Of a stretch of DNA of 10,889 nt, positions 1-6,273 are shown one piece after another. The notes under the pieces were generated by a model. That model searched no databases. It was not told the origin of the DNA and worked only from the letters and a program-made list of their open reading frames with translations. The translations under genes and the position numbers were made by a program. The stretch covers positions 1-10,889 of the forward strand of contig CAYQOX010000086.1 in NCBI GenBank assembly GCA_964419335.1, written 5' to 3'. Origin of the DNA: CAYQOX01 sp964419335. Its GTDB lineage: Bacteria; Hinthialibacterota; Hinthialibacteria; Hinthialibacterales; Hinthialibacteraceae. Within the stretch, counting starts at the first letter, position 1, and each line of letters starts with the position of its first letter.

Positions 1-3
1 TTT

Positions 4-136
4 TTCAATCCTAATGAATCAAACCAAAACGCCGAAGGGGCTTGTGTGGAGCCGCTTTCGGAGCAAGCGGTCCTTATGGCCGCGCGGAGACAAGCGGAAC
101 ACACCCCCCAAGGCGTTTTCTCCCAAAAAAGTACTC
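4..136. repeat. Palindromic intergenic repeat, copy 1
   Basis: This stretch recurs in the same orientation at 9580-9711 with about six substitutions and three single-base indels (about 93% identity by eye). It can fold into one long interrupted hairpin. The stems are 26-33 with 112-119 (8 bp), 37-40 with 106-109 (GGGG:CCCC), 43-47 with 99-103 (TGTGT:ACACA), 52-57 with 92-97 (CCGCTT:AAGCGG) and 67-72 with 78-83 around a 5-base loop. Similarity ends sharply after the GTACTC at 131-136. The left edge may extend beyond the window. Size, palindromic form and intergenic position recall ERIC/REP-like elements, but the sequence is not one I recognise. Because it is a palindrome, the functional strand, if there is one, cannot be told. 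Confidence 0.85.
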
Positions 137-317
137 TATTCAACGTTGTCTCGCCGGGAACTTTTACAAGATGGGGATCGCAAACTCTACTTTTGGATTT
201 TACTTGCAAAATTCAACAGACAGCATTACCACCGTTCGGAGGCTTGATGTTTTACAGCGCCGGATCAAAGCGAACATATTTTTGTAAATCACTTTAATAG
301 ATGTAATGGAAAACCCC
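137..317. other. Gene-free stretch after repeat copy 1
   Basis: Only short overlapping reading frames without convincing ribosome-binding sites or family resemblance are present. I see no gene, tRNA or clear promoter between the repeat and the inverted repeat at the end of the BNR-protein gene. It does not match the sequence that follows repeat copy 2. Confidence 0.5.
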
Positions 318-342
318 TTTGATATAGCTACTTTATATCAAA
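318..342 (-). terminator. AT-rich inverted repeat over the stop codon, possible terminator
   Basis: Perfect 9-bp arms TTTGATATA (318-326) and TATATCAAA (334-342) flank a 7-base loop that contains most of the TAG stop of the BNR-protein gene. Read on the minus strand, the hairpin is followed by GGGGTTTTCC, so only a short, displaced U-run is available. It is a plausible but weak intrinsic terminator. It could also be simple AT-rich symmetry. Confidence 0.4.
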
Positions 343-2766
343 GTCACCTAATGTTACCAACTCCCAGGAATTACCGCCATCTGGTGACATCAATAATGCT
401 CGACGATCCCCACGATGGTCATTACGATAGAACCAATAGGTTGACCAGTAGTCATAAGAAAGGAACAAGGCACCTTTCCGGTCGATGGTCAGTCTATGGT
501 AAAAAATACTATATTCGGAGAATGGCGCGACAACCAGACGCTGGACGTCGGACCATTTCTTTCCCGGACGTTTATTCATATACGCCAAATTGGCATAGTA
601 ACCCGCGGGAAAATACTCGTTGTCGTTCAACCAGAGCCGAAAGACTAAATGCAAAGTATCGTTATGATCGCACACCATGCCGACGTAGGTCTGGCGAAGA
701 CCCGAGCCGATGTCTTCGGCTTCCGTCCAGCCTTCATCGGAACTGTTAGGCCTAAGGGATCGGACATACTTGAAGGTGCGGCCATGTGTACCGATTAGTA
801 CGTGGAGATAACCTTTACTATCCATCGTAATGCAAGGGGAATTGTGAACGTCGTTTGCTGGTGGACCATAACCAACGAGAGTAGGCGTTCCAAGTCGTCC
901 GGTCGTGCGGTTATAAGTCGCCACATAAGTCGGTACGCCAGGCGCTTTGACCTCAGGATCTGTTGCTTCACCCCACGTGATGTGAACCTTCTCTCCACGT
1001 GATACAATCGTGGAGGGTATCCCCGAATGAGCGGAAAGACCGATGCAGCTCTCCGATACATTAATCGGCTCGCCCATGGCAATTGTGCCGTCATTTCGCT
1101 TGGCTGGCAGTATAAGATCGAGATCGTTGATACGTCGCCAAATTAACTTTGGATCCGCGGCCGTCTGATGAAAATGCGCTAAAGCGGGTGGGCCGTCCAC
1201 AACATTGTGCCCAGAGAACGGCTCGATATCGAACTTGCCCGAACCGGGTATAAGCCAGGCGGTGAAAGTCTCGCCATGATCGCTGGAGTGTAGAAGCACG
1301 GTCGAGTCACCATCTCGTCCTAATAGATAAACATCGTTATCTCGGTCAAAAGCGATCTTGGTACCACGAGGCTTGATTGGTATCGTGCGGTTAGTTTCTG
1401 GACAATATGTTTGCGTTGTTTTAGACCAAGACCCGCCTTGCAAGCGGAACACACCATTGCTGGCTATGATGAAAGGTCTGTTATCGAGGTCAAAATAGAC
1501 TTGATTGTCGAGAGGATAATCCGGTAGATAACCAAACTGCTCGTTTTCATGCCGATAAGGTTCGAGCTTGATCGGCATATCTAATGGCGATTTGGCTGGA
1601 GCGACTCCTCGGTGCAGGTTTAACGAAGACCAGGTGGAGAATTCCGTGTCATCGAGTACGGTTGCGCGAATGTAACAATCCCACTCGTCGCCTTTAGAAG
1701 GCACGGTGTACTCAACGGCTATTCGCTCGGTTGAGTATGCTTTGAGTTCAACTTCATTTTTTGATAATCGGGCTGGCCAAGTTTCCTTTTCGTCAAACTC
1801 CAGCGACAACCTCACTCGCTTCGCTTTCGCACTATTGTTGTGCAAGGTGAAATTGATCGAACCTTCACTGCTTTTGTTAGAGTACACATTCCGCTTATAA
1901 GGTGTGAGCAGCCACCGGTTCTCATGGAAGGCAAACCATGAAGATAAATCCGGAGTCCATAAGGAAAGGTTCTCCCATGGATCGCCTTCGTCCCAGCGAG
2001 TTACACCATCAATATTGATTATGCCCTTAGCGCTATTGAAATGGAGTCGCCATAACTCGTTTTTACGAGATTCATTCGCCGGAAAATTATGCCGCGTCGT
2101 ACCATCAGACGATAAGGCGAGTGTAATAATCTCTTTGCCGTCTTCATTGTAGATTGGCAATTTCTTGACGCTCTTATCCAAGCCGCTTACGTTAATAGAA
2201 AATGGCTTCTCTCTCGGCATGAATCCCACATCGCCTTGGGTCCCCGGATTTCGCAGGACGATAGGTTCCTGGTGACGCTCATCCTTGTGGCCTCTCGATG
2301 TTTCCACGAGATATTTTTGACAATTGGTTTTGAATCCCCACGAAATGTTTTCACCATAGCGATCTTGAGTGACGGTAATGTTCAATCCATACACACCGGG
2401 CTGTTTGACATGAGTTCGCAGCATGACTCGTTGCACAGGACCTGGACCGCTTCCGGTTGCCTTTCCATCATCACTTATCCATGCATGGTCGACCACTTCT
2501 CGATCTGGAGCGAAAAGCAGAGCAAGCAAATGCGTCTTTCTCCCGCGAAGGTTGAGATCCTGCTTTTGCACCTCTACCCATAATTCACCGGGAGAAGCGT
2601 AGAAATAGACTCCGCCACACCCGCCGAGTTTTAAAGGCATCGCGTTCTTTTCCGCCGCATATGCCAGTGAATGCAGCGCCATAATCGATAGAAGCAAACC
2701 GAATAATATACTCCGAATAGACTCTCTCATACAGGAAAAAAATAAAAATTCTATGATTTTCGACAT
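328..2766 (-). CDS. Secreted BNR/Asp-box repeat protein (sialidase-like propeller), 812 aa
   Basis: The product is a probable exported glycan-binding or glycosidase-like protein. The N-terminus has a hydrophobic signal segment (about residues 17-36) with a likely cleavage after AYA (35-37). Residues 405-812 look like a beta-propeller. Two Asp-boxes are visible, SSDHGETF (494-501) and SPDGGNSW (794-801). Several blade motifs of the form D-x-x-G-x-L-H-V also occur, at about 425-433, 473-483, 648-659, 699-709 and 761-772. The last part resembles the BNR_4 group of uncharacterised BNR proteins. Residues 45-160 and 300-380 look like separate beta-sandwich domains, the second Ig/NEW3-like. I chose ATG at 2766 because AAAGGA stands 8 bases upstream. 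The internal ATG at 2730 lacks a Shine-Dalgarno and would shorten only the signal-peptide n-region. I cannot identify the sialidase catalytic Arg triad or Tyr/Glu pair by eye, so enzymatic activity is unproven. The gene appears monocistronic. Confidence 0.85.
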   Translation of the reverse strand: MSKIIEFLFFSCMRESIRSILFGLLLSIMALHSLAYAAEKNAMPLKLGGCGGVYFYASPGELWVEVQKQDLNLRGRKTHLLALLFAPDREVVDHAWISDDGKATGSGPGPVQRVMLRTHVKQPGVYGLNITVTQDRYGENISWGFKTNCQKYLVETSRGHKDERHQEPIVLRNPGTQGDVGFMPREKPFSINVSGLDKSVKKLPIYNEDGKEIITLALSSDGTTRHNFPANESRKNELWRLHFNSAKGIINIDGVTRWDEGDPWENLSLWTPDLSSWFAFHENRWLLTPYKRNVYSNKSSEGSINFTLHNNSAKAKRVRLSLEFDEKETWPARLSKNEVELKAYSTERIAVEYTVPSKGDEWDCYIRATVLDDTEFSTWSSLNLHRGVAPAKSPLDMPIKLEPYRHENEQFGYLPDYPLDNQVYFDLDNRPFIIASNGVFRLQGGSWSKTTQTYCPETNRTIPIKPRGTKIAFDRDNDVYLLGRDGDSTVLLHSSDHGETFTAWLIPGSGKFDIEPFSGHNVVDGPPALAHFHQTAADPKLIWRRINDLDLILPAKRNDGTIAMGEPINVSESCIGLSAHSGIPSTIVSRGEKVHITWGEATDPEVKAPGVPTYVATYNRTTGRLGTPTLVGYGPPANDVHNSPCITMDSKGYLHVLIGTHGRTFKYVRSLRPNSSDEGWTEAEDIGSGLRQTYVGMVCDHNDTLHLVFRLWLNDNEYFPAGYYANLAYMNKRPGKKWSDVQRLVVAPFSEYSIFYHRLTIDRKGALFLSYDYWSTYWFYRNDHRGDRRALLMSPDGGNSWELVTLGDFDIK

Positions 2767-2831
2767 AGTCTGATTCCTTTACGCGGTCTTCATTCAAACC
2801 GGGATTTCCATTTGATCTCATAATCGGTGCT

Positions 2832-2860
2832 CTTACACACTGTACGATCAATCCTATCAA
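2832..2860 (-). promoter_or_regulatory. Candidate promoter for the BNR-protein gene
   Basis: On the minus strand TTGATA (2855-2860) and TGTAAG (2832-2837) are separated by 17 bases, each matching 4-5 of 6 sigma70 consensus positions. The implied leader is about 60 bases. Two direct copies of TTGATCTCA (2812-2820 and 2871-2879, plus strand) lie on either side. The call rests on eye matching only. Confidence 0.35.
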
Positions 2861-3003
2861 AAACGGGATCTTGATCTCAATGTGTTTGATCAGAAATCAA
2901 TCAATGCTTTGTGACAAGAATTTTATGATTAGAAATAATAGACTATTTGGCACGCTTGGGATTTTGGCAGAAATGGCTTAATCGTAAGTCCAGTAAAATC
3001 AAT

Positions 3004-3077
3004 TACGCCCACCAGGACTCGAACCTGGAACCGTCTGCTTAGAAGGCAGATGCTCTATCCGTTTGAGCTATGGGCGC
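3004..3077 (-). tRNA. tRNA-Arg(TCT)
   Basis: The minus strand folds into a complete cloverleaf of 74 bases. The acceptor stem pairs GCGCCCA with TGGGCGT (first pair G-U). The D arm contains TAGCTCA...GGATAGAGCA. The anticodon arm is TCTGC-CTTCTAA-GCAGA, giving anticodon TCT, which reads AGA (Arg). The T arm carries GGTTCGAGTCC. The discriminator is A and no CCA is encoded, so the end must be added by tRNA nucleotidyltransferase. The gene stands alone between the BNR-protein and FG-GAP genes, all on the minus strand. No integrase or attachment-site duplication is visible beside it. Confidence 0.97.
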
Positions 3078-3107
3078 ATGGAATCGCTTTTATATTATCG
3101 CTTTATG

Positions 3108-3136
3108 ATTATATCCTCACCTCATGTTTCATGAAA
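3108..3136 (-). promoter_or_regulatory. Candidate promoter of the tRNA-Arg gene
   Basis: A perfect TATAAT -10 box is read on the minus strand at 3108-3113. Seventeen bases upstream is TTTCAT (3131-3136), a poor -35 match. The -10 ends 30 bases before the mature tRNA 5' end, leaving room for a short leader removed by RNase P. The weak -35 overlaps the 12-bp palindrome GTTTCATGAAAC (3126-3137). Confidence 0.4.
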
Positions 3137-3165
3137 CCTTCTTATCGCTAGCTTTTTGCAAATTT

Positions 3166-4824
3166 TCATTGGAAATGGGGGCCTGATTTGGCTTCATTCT
3201 CGACTCTTATGCGTTGGTTGATCGGGGGTGATGGGAGAGTCTGTTTGCTTCCATCGGGGTAATAAATTTTCAAGCGATCGAGTTGAGTAACTTCTCCCAG
3301 GCCGAAATGCACCCCATCCGTATGTTGGGAGAGATACCCGCTGCCGCTATCCACCATGCGGGTCCAGCGATCCTCACCCGCTTGTAATACCAAGCGGGCG
3401 CCATAATGACGCGAATGATGGGTGTTGAATTTCACCTGCAGCCAATTTCCTTGTTCGCTTTGGTTTTCCAATAATACCGGGTGGCTGTCGATGCAGTTGA
3501 TAATGATGTCCATATCGCCGTCATTGTCATAATCGCATAATGCCGCACCGCGTCCCGCAAAAGGTTCCACGTTTTGCAATGACTCTTGGCTGATGTCCTC
3601 GAAACGTTTGCCGGTATTACGGTAGAAGGAACCACTTTGAACATAGGTGCGGTCGCCAGAAAGTTCTTCCACCTGGGGATAGATATGACCATTGGAGGTA
3701 AAAATATCGAGCCAGCCATCGCTATCGAAATCGCAAAACGCTGATCCCCATGTCACGAGCCATTTACTGGGTTTGAGAAGTCCTAGCGGCCCGGTTTCAT
3801 CGATCAAGAAACCTTCGCTGTTATTTTGGAATAGTACATCTGATTGAAGTTCGTAGGAGGTAATATACAAATCGAGATACCCGTCATTGTTATAATCGCC
3901 AGTAACGACGCCCATACTGGCGCCTTCGATCCCATTTTCGGTGAAGGCTCCTCCGGAAGAAAAACTAACATCCTTGAAAGTTCCATCGCCCTTGTTGGCC
4001 AACACGTGATTGTAGGTTGAATCGTTGGTTACATAGAGATCAAGGTCACCATCGTTCTCGAGGTCGAAGAACACCGAGCCCATCGCCCGGCCGGGGGAAA
4101 CGAGTATGCCGGCTTCTTTAGCCTGATTGGTGAAACGACCATTCCCATCGTTGATATATAAACAATCATCCTGATGAGGCATCGCCAAAGGGCCGGCAAA
4201 AACATGGAGACCATGGTAGTTTTCCCGCATGGTTCCATGCTTTTCGGGATCAAAGTTCACATAATTGCCCACAAATAAATCCAGATCCCCGTCACTATCC
4301 ACATCGGCGAAGGAAGCCGCAGCGGCATAGCCTTCATCGCCCACTCCGGCCTGCTCAGTGACATCGATGAAGGTTCCATCGCCTTGATTTTGATACAAGG
4401 TATTTGCACCATAATTACCAACAAAGAGATCGAGCCATCCATCTCCGTTGATGTCGCCAAAGAGAGCACACATACCATAGCCGGTATCGCCCACGCCGGC
4501 TTCTTCGGTTACATCGACAAACTTACCATTTTCGTTCCGAAAAAGAGCATTGCGATATAAAGAATCCGGTTGATCCAGTTGGGGACGGCCATTGACAAAG
4601 TAAATATCATCATCACCGTCGTTGTCAAAATCGGCAACCGCGACTCCAGAACCCATCGCATCGGCGATCCACCGCTTATTCGAATGACCGAGCGTATGAG
4701 TAAATTCCCACAGGCCAACATCTTGGGCACGATCAATGAACCTAAAAGATTCATTATTTCCTGTAGAATCATTACTTAGAGTCATTAAAAGCAATAGCCC
4801 CAGTCCAAAATGACTCCACTTCAT
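3166..4824 (-). CDS. Secreted FG-GAP/VCBS repeat protein with ASPIC/UnbV domain (CRTAC1-type), 552 aa
   Basis: The product is an exported calcium-binding beta-propeller of the CRTAC1/UnbV family, probably in adhesion or extracellular binding. No enzymatic role is established for the family. Residues 1-17 form a signal segment without a lipobox Cys. Seven Ca-binding loops of the D-x-[DN]-x-DG-x-x-D type are visible, starting at residues 65, 124, 174, 254, 310, 365 and 431. That fits a seven-bladed integrin-alpha-like propeller. The fourth loop has Glu at its third position. Residues about 474-540 match the ASPIC/UnbV domain (GARLVLQAG, SGSGYLSQ, VHFGLG, YYPDGS). The ATG at 4824 follows AGGGGGG with 8 bases spacing. 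Length is normal for bacterial members. The gene is divergent from the DUF1080 gene and may share its 232-bp regulatory gap. Confidence 0.93.
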   Translation of the reverse strand: MKWSHFGLGLLLLMTLSNDSTGNNESFRFIDRAQDVGLWEFTHTLGHSNKRWIADAMGSGVAVADFDNDGDDDIYFVNGRPQLDQPDSLYRNALFRNENGKFVDVTEEAGVGDTGYGMCALFGDINGDGWLDLFVGNYGANTLYQNQGDGTFIDVTEQAGVGDEGYAAAASFADVDSDGDLDLFVGNYVNFDPEKHGTMRENYHGLHVFAGPLAMPHQDDCLYINDGNGRFTNQAKEAGILVSPGRAMGSVFFDLENDGDLDLYVTNDSTYNHVLANKGDGTFKDVSFSSGGAFTENGIEGASMGVVTGDYNNDGYLDLYITSYELQSDVLFQNNSEGFLIDETGPLGLLKPSKWLVTWGSAFCDFDSDGWLDIFTSNGHIYPQVEELSGDRTYVQSGSFYRNTGKRFEDISQESLQNVEPFAGRGAALCDYDNDGDMDIIINCIDSHPVLLENQSEQGNWLQVKFNTHHSRHYGARLVLQAGEDRWTRMVDSGSGYLSQHTDGVHFGLGEVTQLDRLKIYYPDGSKQTLPSPPINQRIRVENEAKSGPHFQ

Positions 4825-4861
4825 CCCAGCATCCCCCCTAAACTATTTATTCATTCGATAT

Positions 4862-4891
4862 ATCATATCACAGATTTAATAGAAAGATCAA
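4862..4891 (-). promoter_or_regulatory. Candidate promoter of the FG-GAP protein gene
   Basis: The minus strand reads TTGATC (4886-4891), an 18-base spacer, then TATGAT (4862-4867), matching 4/6 and 5/6 of the sigma70 boxes. It lies about 38 bases before the start codon in the divergent intergenic region. Confidence 0.4.
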
Positions 4892-4984
4892 ACCACCGAT
4901 AGGACAGACCTGCACTCGGTGAAGAGCGAGAACAACGATGAATTCTTATGTGATTAATGCCAATGTGTGGATCGACCAAAAGGC

Positions 4985-5013
4985 TTGATAAGCAAAGCGG
5001 GATCATCAATACT
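4985..5013 (+). promoter_or_regulatory. Candidate promoter of the DUF1080 gene
   Basis: TTGATA (4985-4990) and AATACT (5008-5013) are 17 bases apart, with 4-5 of 6 consensus matches each, 43 bases before the chosen ATG. If it is used, transcription would start at about 5020, so the coding frame open upstream of 5057 could not be fully translated. This agrees with the downstream start. Confidence 0.3.
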
Positions 5014-5041
5014 TGTGGGAAACTTATACCTATTTTTTTTT

Positions 5042-5049
5042 GAAGGAGG
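5042..5049 (+). promoter_or_regulatory. Strong Shine-Dalgarno that fixes the DUF1080 start
   Basis: GAAGGAGG stands 7 bases before the ATG at 5057, while the longer in-frame start at 4967 has no such site. The choice also puts the signal peptide at the true N-terminus. Confidence 0.85.
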
Positions 5050-5056
5050 TTTTTTC

Positions 5057-6124
5057 ATGAAACGTACTTTACTCGTAACAAGTCTGGCTTTCCTGGTGGG
5101 ACTCACCGCGGTTCATGTTCCCGCACAGGATGATAATGTCGAACCCTTTTTGGGTAACTGGGCCCTGACCATCCCCGGCGGTGGAGCGGGACATCTCAAA
5201 GTATGGCAAGAGGAAGGGTATCTGGATGCAGACATTTTGTGGGGCGGTGGCAGTGTGGTGCCTGTTTCATTTATTTGCATGCACGAGGATACTCTCATCA
5301 TCCAACGCACACAAAATATCCAACGACGCAGCAAGGATCCTGTCCGTACCGAGATCATGGGAAATCCGATGGATACCAATGATGAAGGGCAATACGTCTT
5401 CAACCAACAACTCACGAACACGATTATCGCCAAAGTCGATGGGGATAAGATGGATTTAGATCTCCTCTCGCCCGCGCGCAATAGCAAAAAGGTTAACCGA
5501 GCAGAATTCTCGGGCGAACGTATCCCTCCTCTTCCTTCCGCCCCGGATTTGTCGGAAGTGGAATATGGCGAGAAAATCAATCTGATCGAGGAAAACAGCC
5601 TGGATGGTTGGAAATTATTGAATCCAGACCGTGAAAATGGCTGGAGCGTACAAGATGGTGTGTTGATCAATAATCCTGTCCAGATTCCTGGTGAAGATCA
5701 TATTCATTATGGCAATTTAAGAACCGAACGCGAGTTTGAAGATTTCAACTTGACCCTCGAGGTGAATGTCCCCGAGGGGAGCAATAGCGGTATCTATTTG
5801 CGCGGGATTTATGAAGTCCAGATTTTCGATAGTCATGGACGTTCCCCGAATTCACACAACATGGGTGCAATCTATAGCCGTATTCGCCCCTCGAAAAGTG
5901 CCGAAAAGCCAGCGGGTGAATGGCAGAGTTTGAACATTACCTTGTGTGACCGCCACGTCACTGTGATTCTCAACGATGAAACCATCATCGATAATCAGCC
6001 GCTGGAAGGCTGTACCGGTGGCGCAATCACATCCAATCAATTCGTTCCGGGACCAATTTATCTCCAGGGCGATCATGGGAAAATCTTGTTCCGTAACATG
6101 GAGTTGCGCCCTATAAAAAATTAA
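5057..6124 (+). CDS. Secreted DUF1080 / 3-keto-disaccharide hydrolase domain protein, 355 aa
   Basis: The product is an exported protein with a concanavalin-like 3-keto-disaccharide hydrolase domain (DUF1080). Characterised members of the family cleave 3-keto-glycosides, while many others are untested. Residues 1-24 form a signal peptide ending in VPAQ. Residues about 29-155 form a beta-rich N-terminal domain I cannot name. Residues about 173-353 are the DUF1080 domain, with its usual landmarks: LDGWK (182-186), W197 before a GVL strand, NSGIYLRG (243-250), YEVQIFDS (252-259), GAIYSRIRP (270-278), GEWQSLNI (287-294) and the terminal strand around PIYLQGDHG (333-341). The frame stays open upstream to 4967, but the start at 5057 is preferred for its Shine-Dalgarno and signal peptide. 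It forms a monocistronic unit ending in an intrinsic terminator. No 3-dehydrogenase or transporter partner is adjacent, so the substrate is unknown. Confidence 0.92.
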   Translation: MKRTLLVTSLAFLVGLTAVHVPAQDDNVEPFLGNWALTIPGGGAGHLKVWQEEGYLDADILWGGGSVVPVSFICMHEDTLIIQRTQNIQRRSKDPVRTEIMGNPMDTNDEGQYVFNQQLTNTIIAKVDGDKMDLDLLSPARNSKKVNRAEFSGERIPPLPSAPDLSEVEYGEKINLIEENSLDGWKLLNPDRENGWSVQDGVLINNPVQIPGEDHIHYGNLRTEREFEDFNLTLEVNVPEGSNSGIYLRGIYEVQIFDSHGRSPNSHNMGAIYSRIRPSKSAEKPAGEWQSLNITLCDRHVTVILNDETIIDNQPLEGCTGGAITSNQFVPGPIYLQGDHGKILFRNMELRPIKN

Positions 6125-6146
6125 AAATCTATTCAAGAAAATATTG

Positions 6147-6178
6147 GGGGGTGATCTCTTAAAGTCGCCCCCTTTTTT
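6147..6178 (+). terminator. Rho-independent terminator after the DUF1080 gene
   Basis: Arms 6147-6155 and 6164-6172 pair over 9 bp (five G-C, then U-G, G-C, A-U, U-G) around an 8-base loop, followed directly by six T (6173-6178). It starts 22 bases after the stop codon. Confidence 0.93.
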
Positions 6179-6273
6179 AATTAAAAAAAATCGCTCTGAT
6201 TCCCCTTTATATTCATCTTTATCTATGTAATAAAGAATAGGGCACTGAATACATTTATAGGAGGAAAGTTGTT

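Noticed and set aside
14..247. Small reading frames starting at the ATG inside each repeat copy (14 and 9591) with similar first 30 codons
   Set aside because: The differences between copies are mostly amino-acid changing, a one-base indel shifts the frame after about codon 31, and no Shine-Dalgarno is present. The similarity follows from the repeat itself, not from coding constraint.
2811..2890. Cluster of five GATC sites upstream of the BNR-protein gene
   Set aside because: GATC is frequent throughout the window and no Dam- or SeqA-related context, DnaA boxes or origin features are present, so an origin or methylation switch is not supported.
3004..3077. tRNA-Arg as an integration site of a mobile island
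   Set aside because: No integrase gene and no duplicated tRNA 3' end were found in the window.
4967..5056. Upstream 30-codon extension of the DUF1080 protein
   Set aside because: It lacks a ribosome-binding site, would bury the signal peptide, and overlaps a T-run and the strong Shine-Dalgarno at 5042-5049.
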